44,795 nt of DNA. It comes from Lawsonibacter sp. Lineage in GTDB: Bacteria > Bacillota > Clostridia > Oscillospirales > Oscillospiraceae. The notes under the pieces were generated by a model. It searched no databases. It saw only the letters and a program-made list of their open reading frames with translations, and had not been told where the DNA came from. Every line of letters begins with the position of its first letter. Within the stretch, counting starts at the first letter, position 1. This document shows, one piece after another, positions 1 through 8,305 of the stretch. Made by a program: the position numbers and the translations under genes. The DNA lies in contig JAAVYL010000020.1 of assembly GCA_022791075.1 (NCBI GenBank), forward strand, positions 1 through 44,795, given 5' to 3'.

Positions 1-437
1 GCAAGCGCCTGGGGGCCAAGACCCTCTTCGCCACCCACTACCACGAGCTCACCGCCCTGGAGGGGGCCGTCCCCGGGGTGAAGAACTACAACATCGCCGC
101 CAAAAAGCGGGGCAGCGACGTGATTTTCCTGCGGAAAATTGTCCGGGGCGGGGCCGACCAGAGCTACGGCGTGGAGGTGGCCAGGCTGGCCGGAGTGCCC
201 GACCGGGTGGTCAAACGGGCCAGGGAGATTCTGGAGGAGCTGGAGTCGGGGAACGGCCCTGTAACCGGCGGGCGGATGATATCCGCCCCTACAGAGGACG
301 TTGCCCAGGTGTCCCTGGGGGACATCGGCGGGGAGTCCGTTTTGAAAAAGCTGCGTATGACCGACGTGAACATCCTCTCCCCCATTGAGGCGCTGAACCT
401 GCTGGCTGAGCTGAAGCAGGACCTGAACGGAGGCTGA
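1..437 (+). CDS. mutS: DNA mismatch repair protein MutS, C-terminal part (5' truncated by window edge)
   Basis: Frame 3 reads [21 protein letters not shown]..., the MutS ATPase C-terminal motif, then [13 protein letters not shown]; directly upstream of mutL. Confidence 0.95.
   Translation, partial: KRLGAKTLFATHYHELTALEGAVPGVKNYNIAAKKRGSDVIFLRKIVRGGADQSYGVEVARLAGVPDRVVKRAREILEELESGNGPVTGGRMISAPTEDVAQVSLGDIGGESVLKKLRMTDVNILSPIEALNLLAELKQDLNGG
267..292. repeat. Half-element inside mutS, exact inverted copy of 20393-20418
   Basis: ggcgggcggatgatatccgcccctac is the reverse complement of gtaggggcggatatcatccgcccgcc. Confidence 0.85.
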
Positions 438-538
438 GGGGGGAGGCCTGCCCCACAGGACATCCGGACCTGCCGGCCCCCAAGCAGACACGGCTGACCC
501 CGGAATCCCTGCAATATGAGATATAATAGAGGTAATGT

Positions 539-2554
539 ATGCCAAACATCCAAGTATTAGACCCCCATGTGGCCGACCTGATCGCCGCCGGTGAGGTGGT
601 GGAGCGGCCGGCCAGCGTGGCCAAGGAACTGATGGAAAACGCCATCGACGCCGGGGCCTCCGCGGTGACGGTTGAGGTGACCCACGGCGGGCTCACCTTC
701 CTCCGGGTGACCGACGACGGGAAGGGCATCCCCGCCGGTCAGCTGAAGACCGCTTTCCTCCGCCACGCCACCAGCAAGCTGCGCACCGAATATGACCTGG
801 AGGCCATCGGCACCCTGGGCTTCCGGGGGGAAGCCTTGGCGGCCATCGCCGCCGTCTCCCGGGTTGAGGTGCTCAGCCGGACGGCTGACACGGACCTGGG
901 GGCCTCCCTGGCCCTGGAGGGGGGCGTCCCCGGACCTGTGGAGGAGGCGGGCTGTCCCGCAGGCACCACCATGGTGGTGCGGGACCTGTTCTTCAACACC
1001 CCCGCCCGGCTCAAGTTTATGAAAAAAGATGCCGCTGAGGGCGCCGCCGTCTTTGCAGTGGTCCAGCGTGTGGCCCTGTCCCACCCGGAGGTCAGCGTAA
1101 AGTTCATCCGGGACGGGAAGCAGGAGCTGCTCACCCCCGGAGACGGCCAGCTGAGGTCCGCCGTCTACGCCGTGCTGGGCCGGGAACTTGCCCTGGGCTT
1201 CCGGGAGGTGAGGTCCGCCGGAGAGGATATGTCAGTGGACGGCTTTGCCTCCCTGCCCGCCTGCTGCCGGGCCAGCCGGAGCTGGCAGTTCTTCTTCGTC
1301 AACGGCCGCCAGGTGAAATCCCCCCTGATGATGGCCGCCCTGGAGGAGGCGTATAAGAACCAGAGGATGGTGGGCAGGTTCCCCGGCTGCGTCCTCCACC
1401 TCCGGACCAAGCTGAACGCCGTGGATGTAAACGTCCACCCCGCCAAGACCGAGGTGAAGTTTGGCGGGGAACGGGCGGTGTTTTCCGCGGTGTATCACGC
1501 GGTGCTGTCCGCGCTGGAGGGGGCGTCCCACCCCCAGGCGGCCCTGAAAAACACCGAGATTTCCAATGTCCGCCAGCAGGACACCGTCACCCCGAACCAG
1601 ATCCGTATGGGCACGCCCGTCCCCCCCTCGATGGTGGAGGCGGCCCGAATCGCCGGAGGGGAGTCTCCCCGTCCGCCTGCACCTGACAGATCCCCCTCCA
1701 GGGGAGCCAGGGCGCCCTCCTCCGCTGTGGTCCGCGTACATGACAGCAGCTATACACCGCCCGCCCCCGTCCCCCCGCAGGGGCAAAAGCCTCCTTTGGC
1801 AAAGGAGGTGGCGCGGGCAGAGCCCGTGACGGAGGATTGCGTTTCGCGCGGAGAAACATACGAAGTAAAACAGGCTTCTGAGCCTTTGTGTGCTTCGCAC
1901 AGTTCGGCTCCGACGAAATCAAGCCTCAGTCAGCCTGCGGCTGACAGCTCCTTTCAAAAGGAACCTTTTCCGCCTGCGAGCGGGACGGAGGACCTCCCCT
2001 GGCGGGTCGCCGGGGAGGTGCTGAACACCTACATCATCGTGGAGCGGGGGGAGACGGTCTATCTCATCGACAAACACGCCGCCCATGAGCGGATGAACTT
2101 CGACCGGATGAAGGCCGCGGGCTACGACCCCATGGCCCAGACCCTGCTCACCCCGGCTGTCTGCCGTCTGGCCCCGGACCAGCGGGAGGCTCTTCTGGCC
2201 CGGCGGGACCTGCTGGAGGAGTTCGGCTTTGAGGCGGACGAGCTGGGCGAGGACCTGGCGGTGCGCCAGGCCCCCTTCGACATCGACCCGGCGGACATCC
2301 CCGCCGCCCTGGAGGAGCTGGCTCAGCGGCTGCTCACCACTGGGACCGCCGACCCCGCCGCCGCCCGGGATGAGCTGCTCCACACCATGGCCTGCAAGGC
2401 CGCCATTAAGGGCGGCTGGCACAGCGCCCCTCAGGAGCTGGAGCGCATTGCCGCCGCTGTTATGTCCGGCCAGGTAAAGTATTGTCCCCACGGCCGCCCT
2501 GTGGCTGTTGAACTGACCAAAAGGGAGCTGGAAAAGCAGTTTAAACGGGCGTGA
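539..2554 (+). CDS. mutL: DNA mismatch repair endonuclease MutL
   Basis: IQVLDPHVADLIAAGEVVERPASVAKELMENAIDAGA GHKL ATPase N-terminus; C-terminal CKAAIKGG...CPHGRP motifs. Confidence 0.97.
   Translation: MPNIQVLDPHVADLIAAGEVVERPASVAKELMENAIDAGASAVTVEVTHGGLTFLRVTDDGKGIPAGQLKTAFLRHATSKLRTEYDLEAIGTLGFRGEALAAIAAVSRVEVLSRTADTDLGASLALEGGVPGPVEEAGCPAGTTMVVRDLFFNTPARLKFMKKDAAEGAAVFAVVQRVALSHPEVSVKFIRDGKQELLTPGDGQLRSAVYAVLGRELALGFREVRSAGEDMSVDGFASLPACCRASRSWQFFFVNGRQVKSPLMMAALEEAYKNQRMVGRFPGCVLHLRTKLNAVDVNVHPAKTEVKFGGERAVFSAVYHAVLSALEGASHPQAALKNTEISNVRQQDTVTPNQIRMGTPVPPSMVEAARIAGGESPRPPAPDRSPSRGARAPSSAVVRVHDSSYTPPAPVPPQGQKPPLAKEVARAEPVTEDCVSRGETYEVKQASEPLCASHSSAPTKSSLSQPAADSSFQKEPFPPASGTEDLPWRVAGEVLNTYIIVERGETVYLIDKHAAHERMNFDRMKAAGYDPMAQTLLTPAVCRLAPDQREALLARRDLLEEFGFEADELGEDLAVRQAPFDIDPADIPAALEELAQRLLTTGTADPAAARDELLHTMACKAAIKGGWHSAPQELERIAAAVMSGQVKYCPHGRPVAVELTKRELEKQFKRA
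1785..1965. repeat. REP/MITE-like palindromic sequence inside the mutL linker
   Basis: cctcctttggcaaaggagg and cgggcagagcccg hairpins on the left; gtcagcctgcggctgac and cctttcaaaagg on the right. Confidence 0.6.
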
Positions 2555-2567
2555 GAGGAGGGTTTCC

Positions 2568-3230
2568 ATGTCCTGGAACGAATGTCTCTATCAGTACCAC
2601 AAAAAATATGGCGGGCAGCTTCTGGCCGGCGGGAGCGACGACGGCCTGCTGGTCTTTACCTGGAGGGACCGGCCCCTGGCTGTTGATTTGTCCGCGGAGG
2701 GCGGCGCCCGGGGCGGCACGTTCCGCTATGTTCGGGCCCGCATTCCTGTCGCCCTGGACAAGCCCTACAGTCTGACCATCGGCCCGAAAAAGCTGCTGTC
2801 CGGCGGGGTGAACGCAGTCCTACGGGCCGTGCCCAGCCTGCCGGAGACCGGCCTCCTGCCCTCTGACTTCGGCTTTCCCGAGATCACCCGGCAGCGTCTG
2901 ATCCGCTCTGACAACTACGACTTCACCAAGCTGGTGCTGGGCAGCCTGGACCTCCGCAGCGCTCTGCTGGCCTGCCCGGAGGACCGGGTGAAGGTTCGCC
3001 CCGGCCCGGGGGAGGAGAGCCTGATTACCGTCTCCACAGCCTCCCCCGTCAGCGGCGGCATCTTTGATGACGACGGGGACTGGTCCCTGTCCGATGTGAC
3101 AGACACCGCCGGGCAGAGGGTGGCAGGCAGCGCCGCTCAGCAGGCGGAGCTGGCGTTTTTCCCGCGGCTGGACCGCTTTCTGAACCTGGCCCGGACGGCG
3201 TACGACGCCCTTACGCAGTGGCGGATGTAA
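2568..3230 (+). CDS. Hypothetical protein downstream of mutL
   Basis: 220-aa ORF with RBS (gaggaggg) and start 14 nt after mutL; no family recognised. Confidence 0.75.
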   Translation: MSWNECLYQYHKKYGGQLLAGGSDDGLLVFTWRDRPLAVDLSAEGGARGGTFRYVRARIPVALDKPYSLTIGPKKLLSGGVNAVLRAVPSLPETGLLPSDFGFPEITRQRLIRSDNYDFTKLVLGSLDLRSALLACPEDRVKVRPGPGEESLITVSTASPVSGGIFDDDGDWSLSDVTDTAGQRVAGSAAQQAELAFFPRLDRFLNLARTAYDALTQWRM

Positions 3231-3266
3231 CCCCCTATTGACATTTATCCCCAAGGAGGCGATGGC

Positions 3267-4208
3267 GTGCCCCCCAAAGTCTTAGTTATAAACGGTCCCA
3301 CTGCCTCGGGCAAGACCTGGCTGGCCGTGGAACTGGCCAAGGCCCGCGGCGGCGAGGTGGTATCCGCCGACTCCATGCAGATATACCGCCGCATGGACAT
3401 CGGCACCGCCAAGCCCACGCAGGAGGAGATGCAGGGCGTCCCCCACCACATGATTGACGTGGCGGACCCGGAGGAGGACTTCTCCGCCGCCCGGTATGTG
3501 GACATGGCCGCCCGCTGTGTGGACGAAATCCTCTCCCGGGGAAGGCTGCCCATTTTGGCGGGGGGCACGGGGCTCTACATTGACTCCCTCCTTTCCGGCC
3601 GGACCTTCGCCGCCTTTGACGAGGACAGCTCCCTCCGTTCCGAGCTGGAGGCCCGATACGCCCGGGAGGGCGGAGCCGCCCTTCTGGCCCAGCTGGCCAA
3701 GGCCGACCCGGAGGCCGCCGCCCGGCTCCACCCCAACGACGCCAAGCGCGTTGTCCGGGCCCTGGAGGTATGGCTGTCCACGGGCCGGACCATCACCGAG
3801 CACAACCGGGCGACCAGGGCCGTTCCCCCTCGCTACGACGCCCTCACCCTCACCCTGGACTTTGAACGCCGGGAGGACATGTGGAACCGCATCGACCGGC
3901 GGGTGGACCGGATGATGGCCGCCGGGCTGGCGGAGGAGGTACGCGCCCTTTTAGACAGCGGAGTGCCGGAGCGGTGCACCGCCATGCAGGCCATCGGCTA
4001 TAAGGAGCTGGCCGCCGCCCTGCGGGGCAGCGGCGATCTCTCCGCCGCCGTACAGGAGGTAAAGCTGCGCTCCCGGCAGTACGCCAAGCGGCAACGCACC
4101 TGGTTCCGGCGCAGTCAGACGGCCAAACGGCTTCTGTGGGGGCCTGTCCCAAATTTGAGTCAGGCGCTCCAGACTTCGACAGCATATTTGGAAGAATTTG
4201 GTATATGA
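3267..4208 (+). CDS. miaA: tRNA dimethylallyltransferase MiaA
   Basis: NGPTASGKTWLAVELA P-loop; SADSMQIYRRMDIGTAKP; GGTGLYIDSLL. Confidence 0.97.
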   Translation: MPPKVLVINGPTASGKTWLAVELAKARGGEVVSADSMQIYRRMDIGTAKPTQEEMQGVPHHMIDVADPEEDFSAARYVDMAARCVDEILSRGRLPILAGGTGLYIDSLLSGRTFAAFDEDSSLRSELEARYAREGGAALLAQLAKADPEAAARLHPNDAKRVVRALEVWLSTGRTITEHNRATRAVPPRYDALTLTLDFERREDMWNRIDRRVDRMMAAGLAEEVRALLDSGVPERCTAMQAIGYKELAAALRGSGDLSAAVQEVKLRSRQYAKRQRTWFRRSQTAKRLLWGPVPNLSQALQTSTAYLEEFGI

Positions 4209-4274
4209 TGGTAGCACTCAAAGGGCACACAGGCTGCCGGCCTCCGCCCTTAAAAGAAAAAAGGAGTGCTACTT

Positions 4275-4523
4275 ATGTCAAACACACAGAAAACCAACAA
4301 CCTTCAGGACATTTTCCTCACTCAGGCCCGCCGGGAGCGGCGAAATGTCACCATGTTTCTGATGAATGGCTTTCAAATGCGGGGCTACGTCTCCGGTTTT
4401 GACGCTTTCACGGTCGTTCTTGTAAGCGACGGAAAGCAGCAGATCATTTATAAACATGCCATCTCCACCATTGTCCCGGAGCGCCCCATCCCCCTGAGCG
4501 ATGCGGGGGAGACGGGCGCGTAG
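4275..4523 (+). CDS. hfq: RNA chaperone Hfq
   Basis: [41 protein letters not shown]...[13 protein letters not shown]; follows miaA; RBS aaggag before ATG at 4275. Confidence 0.96.
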   Translation: MSNTQKTNNLQDIFLTQARRERRNVTMFLMNGFQMRGYVSGFDAFTVVLVSDGKQQIIYKHAISTIVPERPIPLSDAGETGA

Positions 4524-4581
4524 CAGGAGCTTTCTCCGTTTTCACAGCGGGCCCGACCTGCATCCAGAAAGAGAGAACCCT

Positions 4582-5868
4582 ATGAAGCAAGGAAAACCCC
4601 TTATTACCTTTGTGATTCTGATTTTAGCGGCCACCGTCGCCCTCTATTTCGGATACTATGTTTACAACTTTTTTTACGAGCCCTATCACACCGCCCAGGT
4701 CTACTCCTACACCGCACATGACAGTGTGGCGGCGGAGGGTCTGGTGGTCCGTCAGGCCCGGCTGCTCTCCTCCCCCTCCGGCATTCTGGAGGTCACCCGG
4801 ACCGAGGGGGAGAAGGTGGGCATTGGGCAGCAGATTGCCCTGGTCTATCGGGACAGCCAGGCCCAGGCCAATCAGACCGTGATCGAGGAGCTGACCATGG
4901 AGGTGGAGCTGCTGGAGGAGGCGGTCGCCCAGACCGGCGATTTGGAGTCCGCCGCCCGCCTGGATGAGGACATTCTCCAGGCTGTGGTCAGCCTGCGGGC
5001 CTCCTATGCCCTGGGGGACTACACCCAGTTGCGCTCCCAGGTGATGGAGGTAAAAAGCAGTGTGCTGAAGCGGGGCTACACCTATGGCGACGGGCTGACT
5101 GTCACCGATTTGTCCGCCCAGCTCCGGGAGCTGAAGAGCCAGCTGGCCGTCCTCAGCCGCCAGTCCGCCCAGGCCACCACCCGGGTTACCGCCCCGGAGC
5201 CCGGCGTGTTCTCCAATTTGGTGGACGGCTATGAGTCCCGCCTCACTCCGGAGACCCTGCGCCAGCTCACCCCCGCCTCCCTTCAGGAGCTGATTGACAG
5301 CCCCGCAGGCGAGGACAGCGGCTCTATGGGCAAGCTGATCACCTCAGACACCTGGTATTTTGCCGCCAATCTCCCCGAGCAGTCCGCCGGCCGGCTGACC
5401 GTTGGACGGCCGGCCACCCTGCGTTTTTCCGGCGAGCTGAACCGGGACGTGGAGATGACTGTGGACCGCATCGGTCCCACCCAGGACGGAAAAACCCTGG
5501 TGGTCTTCTCCTCAAACCGCTATCTCACCCTCACCACACTGCTGCGCCACCAGACCGTAGAGCTGATTTTCGACAGCTATTCCGGTCTGCGCATCCCCAA
5601 GGAGGCCCTGCGTCTGGAGAAATATCAGCCCTCCGACTCCTCCGGTACCAGCTCCTCCGGCACCAGCAGCTCCGCCGAAAGCAGCCGGGTGGGGGTATAC
5701 GCCCTGATCAATGGGCGGGCAGAATTCCGTGAGGTATCCATTGTCCACGAGGGCAGTGATTACTATGTGGTCTCCCCCGTGGCCGCAGGACGAAAGCTCC
5801 TCCGGGCCGGAGACACCATTATTACCTACGGCACCGGCCTCCAGGACGGCCTTCTGCTGGAGGGCTGA
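4582..5868 (+). CDS. HlyD-like membrane-anchored protein (biotinyl/lipoyl-like adaptor domain)
   Basis: N-terminal TM (LITFVILILAATVALYFGYYVYNFFY), AEGLVVRQARLLSSPSGILEV...GEKVGIGQQIALVY barrel-sandwich hybrid pattern, upstream of yggS/sepF. Confidence 0.75.
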   Translation: MKQGKPLITFVILILAATVALYFGYYVYNFFYEPYHTAQVYSYTAHDSVAAEGLVVRQARLLSSPSGILEVTRTEGEKVGIGQQIALVYRDSQAQANQTVIEELTMEVELLEEAVAQTGDLESAARLDEDILQAVVSLRASYALGDYTQLRSQVMEVKSSVLKRGYTYGDGLTVTDLSAQLRELKSQLAVLSRQSAQATTRVTAPEPGVFSNLVDGYESRLTPETLRQLTPASLQELIDSPAGEDSGSMGKLITSDTWYFAANLPEQSAGRLTVGRPATLRFSGELNRDVEMTVDRIGPTQDGKTLVVFSSNRYLTLTTLLRHQTVELIFDSYSGLRIPKEALRLEKYQPSDSSGTSSSGTSSSAESSRVGVYALINGRAEFREVSIVHEGSDYYVVSPVAAGRKLLRAGDTIITYGTGLQDGLLLEG

Positions 5869-5915
5869 CCATCCCAGCACAAACATCAATTTCCATTGCA
5901 GAAAGAAGAGATAAT

Positions 5916-6626
5916 ATGGATCTGTCCCAAAACGTGAGCGCGGTCCAGGCGCGGATCGCCGCCGCTGCCTCCGCCGCCGGACGCAGGCCGGAGGAGATCA
6001 CCCTTTGCGCCGCCACCAAGGTGCAGACAGACGAGACAATCCGGGCCGCCATCGCCGCCGGGATTCGCCTGTGCGGGGAGAACCGGGTGCAGGAGCTCAC
6101 CGCACATCAGGAGGCCAACGCCTATGCTGGCGCCGACGTCCACTTTATTGGCCATCTTCAGACCAACAAGGTCCGCCAGGTGGTGGGCCGGGTCTCTCTG
6201 ATCCACTCTGTGGACTCTGAAAGGCTGCTCCGGGCGATTGACAGCCAGGCAGAAAGGCTGGAGATGGTCCAGGACATTCTGCTGGAGGTGAACATCGGCC
6301 GCGAAGCGAGCAAGGGAGGCATTTCCCCGGAGGCCCTTCCCGCCCTTGCCGTTCTGGCCCTGCAGTCCCCCCATGTCCGCCTGCGCGGATTGATGGCAAT
6401 CCCGCCAGCCGCAGTGCTTCCCGGGGCCAACCGAAAATATTTTTCAGAAATGTACCATCTTTTTGTTGACATAATGAAGGAAATGTCGGATAATCATAAT
6501 GTAATGGACTGTCTTTCTATGGGCATGAGCGCCGACTATGAGGATGCCATCGCGGAGGGAGCCACCCTGGTCCGGGTGGGCTCCGCCCTCTTTGGTCCCC
6601 GCCCCCCCATGGGCACCCCACGCTGA
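5916..6626 (+). CDS. yggS: YggS/YlmE family PLP-dependent (PLP homeostasis) protein
   Basis: LCAATKVQTDETIRAAIAAGIRLCGENRVQEL; HFIGHLQTNKVRQV; SMGMSADYEDAIAEGATLVRVGSALFG. Confidence 0.95.
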   Translation: MDLSQNVSAVQARIAAAASAAGRRPEEITLCAATKVQTDETIRAAIAAGIRLCGENRVQELTAHQEANAYAGADVHFIGHLQTNKVRQVVGRVSLIHSVDSERLLRAIDSQAERLEMVQDILLEVNIGREASKGGISPEALPALAVLALQSPHVRLRGLMAIPPAAVLPGANRKYFSEMYHLFVDIMKEMSDNHNVMDCLSMGMSADYEDAIAEGATLVRVGSALFGPRPPMGTPR

Positions 6627-6699
6627 CGGCCCCCTCTGCCCTGTTTGCCCTATACACATTTTTGTACACCTTGTACACCGGAGAAAAGAGGATTATCTT

Positions 6700-7224
6700 A
6701 TGGGAATCTTTGATGAGTTTAAACGCCTGGCCCGCCCGTATGAGGATGAGGAAGAGGACGACTACGATGATTTTGATATCTCTCCCCGTCCGGTAGAGCG
6801 CCGGGAGCGGGAGCGTCCCGAGCGGATTGACCGTGAGCGCGACCGCGACCGTGACCGTATCCCCCGTGACAGCGGCTACAGCAGCTATCCCCCCCCCGCT
6901 CCCGAGGAGGAGCGCCGCAGCAACAAGGTGGTCAATATCCGGGCCGCCACCCAGCTTCAGGTGGTTCTGGTCAAGCCCGAGCGGTTTGAGGACGCGTCCT
7001 CCATTGCGGACCACCTGCGGGAGAAGCGCACCGTAGTGCTGAACCTGGAGTCCACCAACGGCGAGATTGCCCGCCGGGTGCTGGACTTTTTGGCCGGCGT
7101 GTCCTATGCCCAGGACGGCAAAATTAAAAAGGTGGCCATCTCCACCTACATCATCACCCCCTATAATGTGGACATCCTGGGTGACCTTATTGATGAGCTA
7201 GAGAACAACGGACTGTACTTTTAA
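6700..7224 (+). CDS. sepF: Cell division protein SepF
   Basis: MGIFDEFKRLARPYEDEEEDDY N-terminus; C-terminal VVLVKPERFEDASSIADHLREKRTVVLNLE...RRVLDFLAGVSYAQDG. Confidence 0.95.
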   Translation: MGIFDEFKRLARPYEDEEEDDYDDFDISPRPVERRERERPERIDRERDRDRDRIPRDSGYSSYPPPAPEEERRSNKVVNIRAATQLQVVLVKPERFEDASSIADHLREKRTVVLNLESTNGEIARRVLDFLAGVSYAQDGKIKKVAISTYIITPYNVDILGDLIDELENNGLYF

Positions 7225-7342
7225 GGAGGAATATGTCTGTCTGTAGAGGTCGGCGTCCTCGCCGGTCTCTGTTCGCGGTCAGGCAGCCAGGCGGGCTGCC
7301 AGAAAGGGCGGCCCTTACATAGAGAGCTGGAGGAACCACATC

Positions 7343-8125
7343 ATGCTTACACCACAGGAAGTATCCGAGCGCGCTTTTCAGAAAGCGTCCTTTGGCGGCT
7401 ATAATATGGCCCAGGTGGATGAGTTTTTAGACATCCTGACTGGGGACTATTCTGCGCTGTTCAACGAAAACGCAGTGCTGAAGAACAAGATGAAGGTGCT
7501 GGTGGACAAGGTAGAGGAGTACCGCTCTACAGAGGAGGCCATGCGCAAAGCCCTGATGGCCGCCCAGCGGATGGCCGATGACCTGGTGAAGGAGGCCGAA
7601 CAGAAGAAGTCTGAGCTGCTGGCCCAGGCGGAGCAGGAGCTGCGGAACCGTCAGGCCGCTATCGCAAGGGATATGCAGGCGGAGGAATACCGTCTGCAGC
7701 AGGTTCAGCAGGAGACCGCCGCCTATGTGGAAAAGGTCCGGGCCCTCCACGCCAAGGAGGAGGAATACCTGTCCCGGCTGGAGGACCTGTGTCCTCCTGA
7801 CGCCAAGCCCCACGTGGAGACGGTGGATGAGAAGGTCTCTGAGATTGACGACAATGTTCAGCGCCTGCTGGCCCAGGCCATGGAGGCCGCTGCCGCGGAA
7901 AATCTGCGGGCCAAAGCCGCTGAGGAGGAGCAGGACCTGACCGACACTGCGGAGTTTGCCCCTGTCTCCGCGTTGGAACAGGAGGAGGAACCGCCCCGCC
8001 CCTTCCAGGACCAGGAGGAGGACGGCTATGACGACTACAGCGACGACGACCCGCCTCCCCCCTCCTCCGGCAGCCGCATCAATTTCGGCGAGCTCCAGTT
8101 TGGCCGGGACTATGAAATTACCTGA
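7343..8125 (+). CDS. divIVA: DivIVA domain-containing protein
   Basis: MLTPQEVSERAFQKASFGGYNMAQVDEFLDILTGDYSAL...; coiled coil; follows sepF. Confidence 0.93.
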   Translation: MLTPQEVSERAFQKASFGGYNMAQVDEFLDILTGDYSALFNENAVLKNKMKVLVDKVEEYRSTEEAMRKALMAAQRMADDLVKEAEQKKSELLAQAEQELRNRQAAIARDMQAEEYRLQQVQQETAAYVEKVRALHAKEEEYLSRLEDLCPPDAKPHVETVDEKVSEIDDNVQRLLAQAMEAAAAENLRAKAAEEEQDLTDTAEFAPVSALEQEEEPPRPFQDQEEDGYDDYSDDDPPPPSSGSRINFGELQFGRDYEIT

Positions 8126-8289
8126 CAGGCGCGGCCTCTGCCCGCTCAGATAGGACAAGGGCGCTGCTATGCGCTATAAGCTCGCCCCATAACATCATTT
8201 CTCCAAATATTTTTACAAATGCCACACACCCCTCCCCCATCCGGGGGCAGGGGCGTTGTCGCGTCTCCATTCTCTGTCAAAAATCGAGG

Positions 8290-8305
8290 TGTTCCACGTG
8301 AAACT
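8290..8305. promoter_or_regulatory. parS-like ParB/Noc-family binding site overlapping the mfd start
   Basis: TGTTCCACGTGAAACT; one mismatch to the parS consensus TGTTNCACGTGAAACA. Confidence 0.8.

Noticed and set aside
1232-2569. Long antisense ORFs over mutL (222 and 216 aa)
   Set aside because: No recognisable motifs, antisense to conserved MutL coding sequence
8219-8260. GC-rich hairpin cccctcccccat/ccgggggcaggggcg between divIVA and mfd as a terminator
   Set aside because: Stem is imperfect and there is no U-tract; could equally be another palindromic repeat remnant
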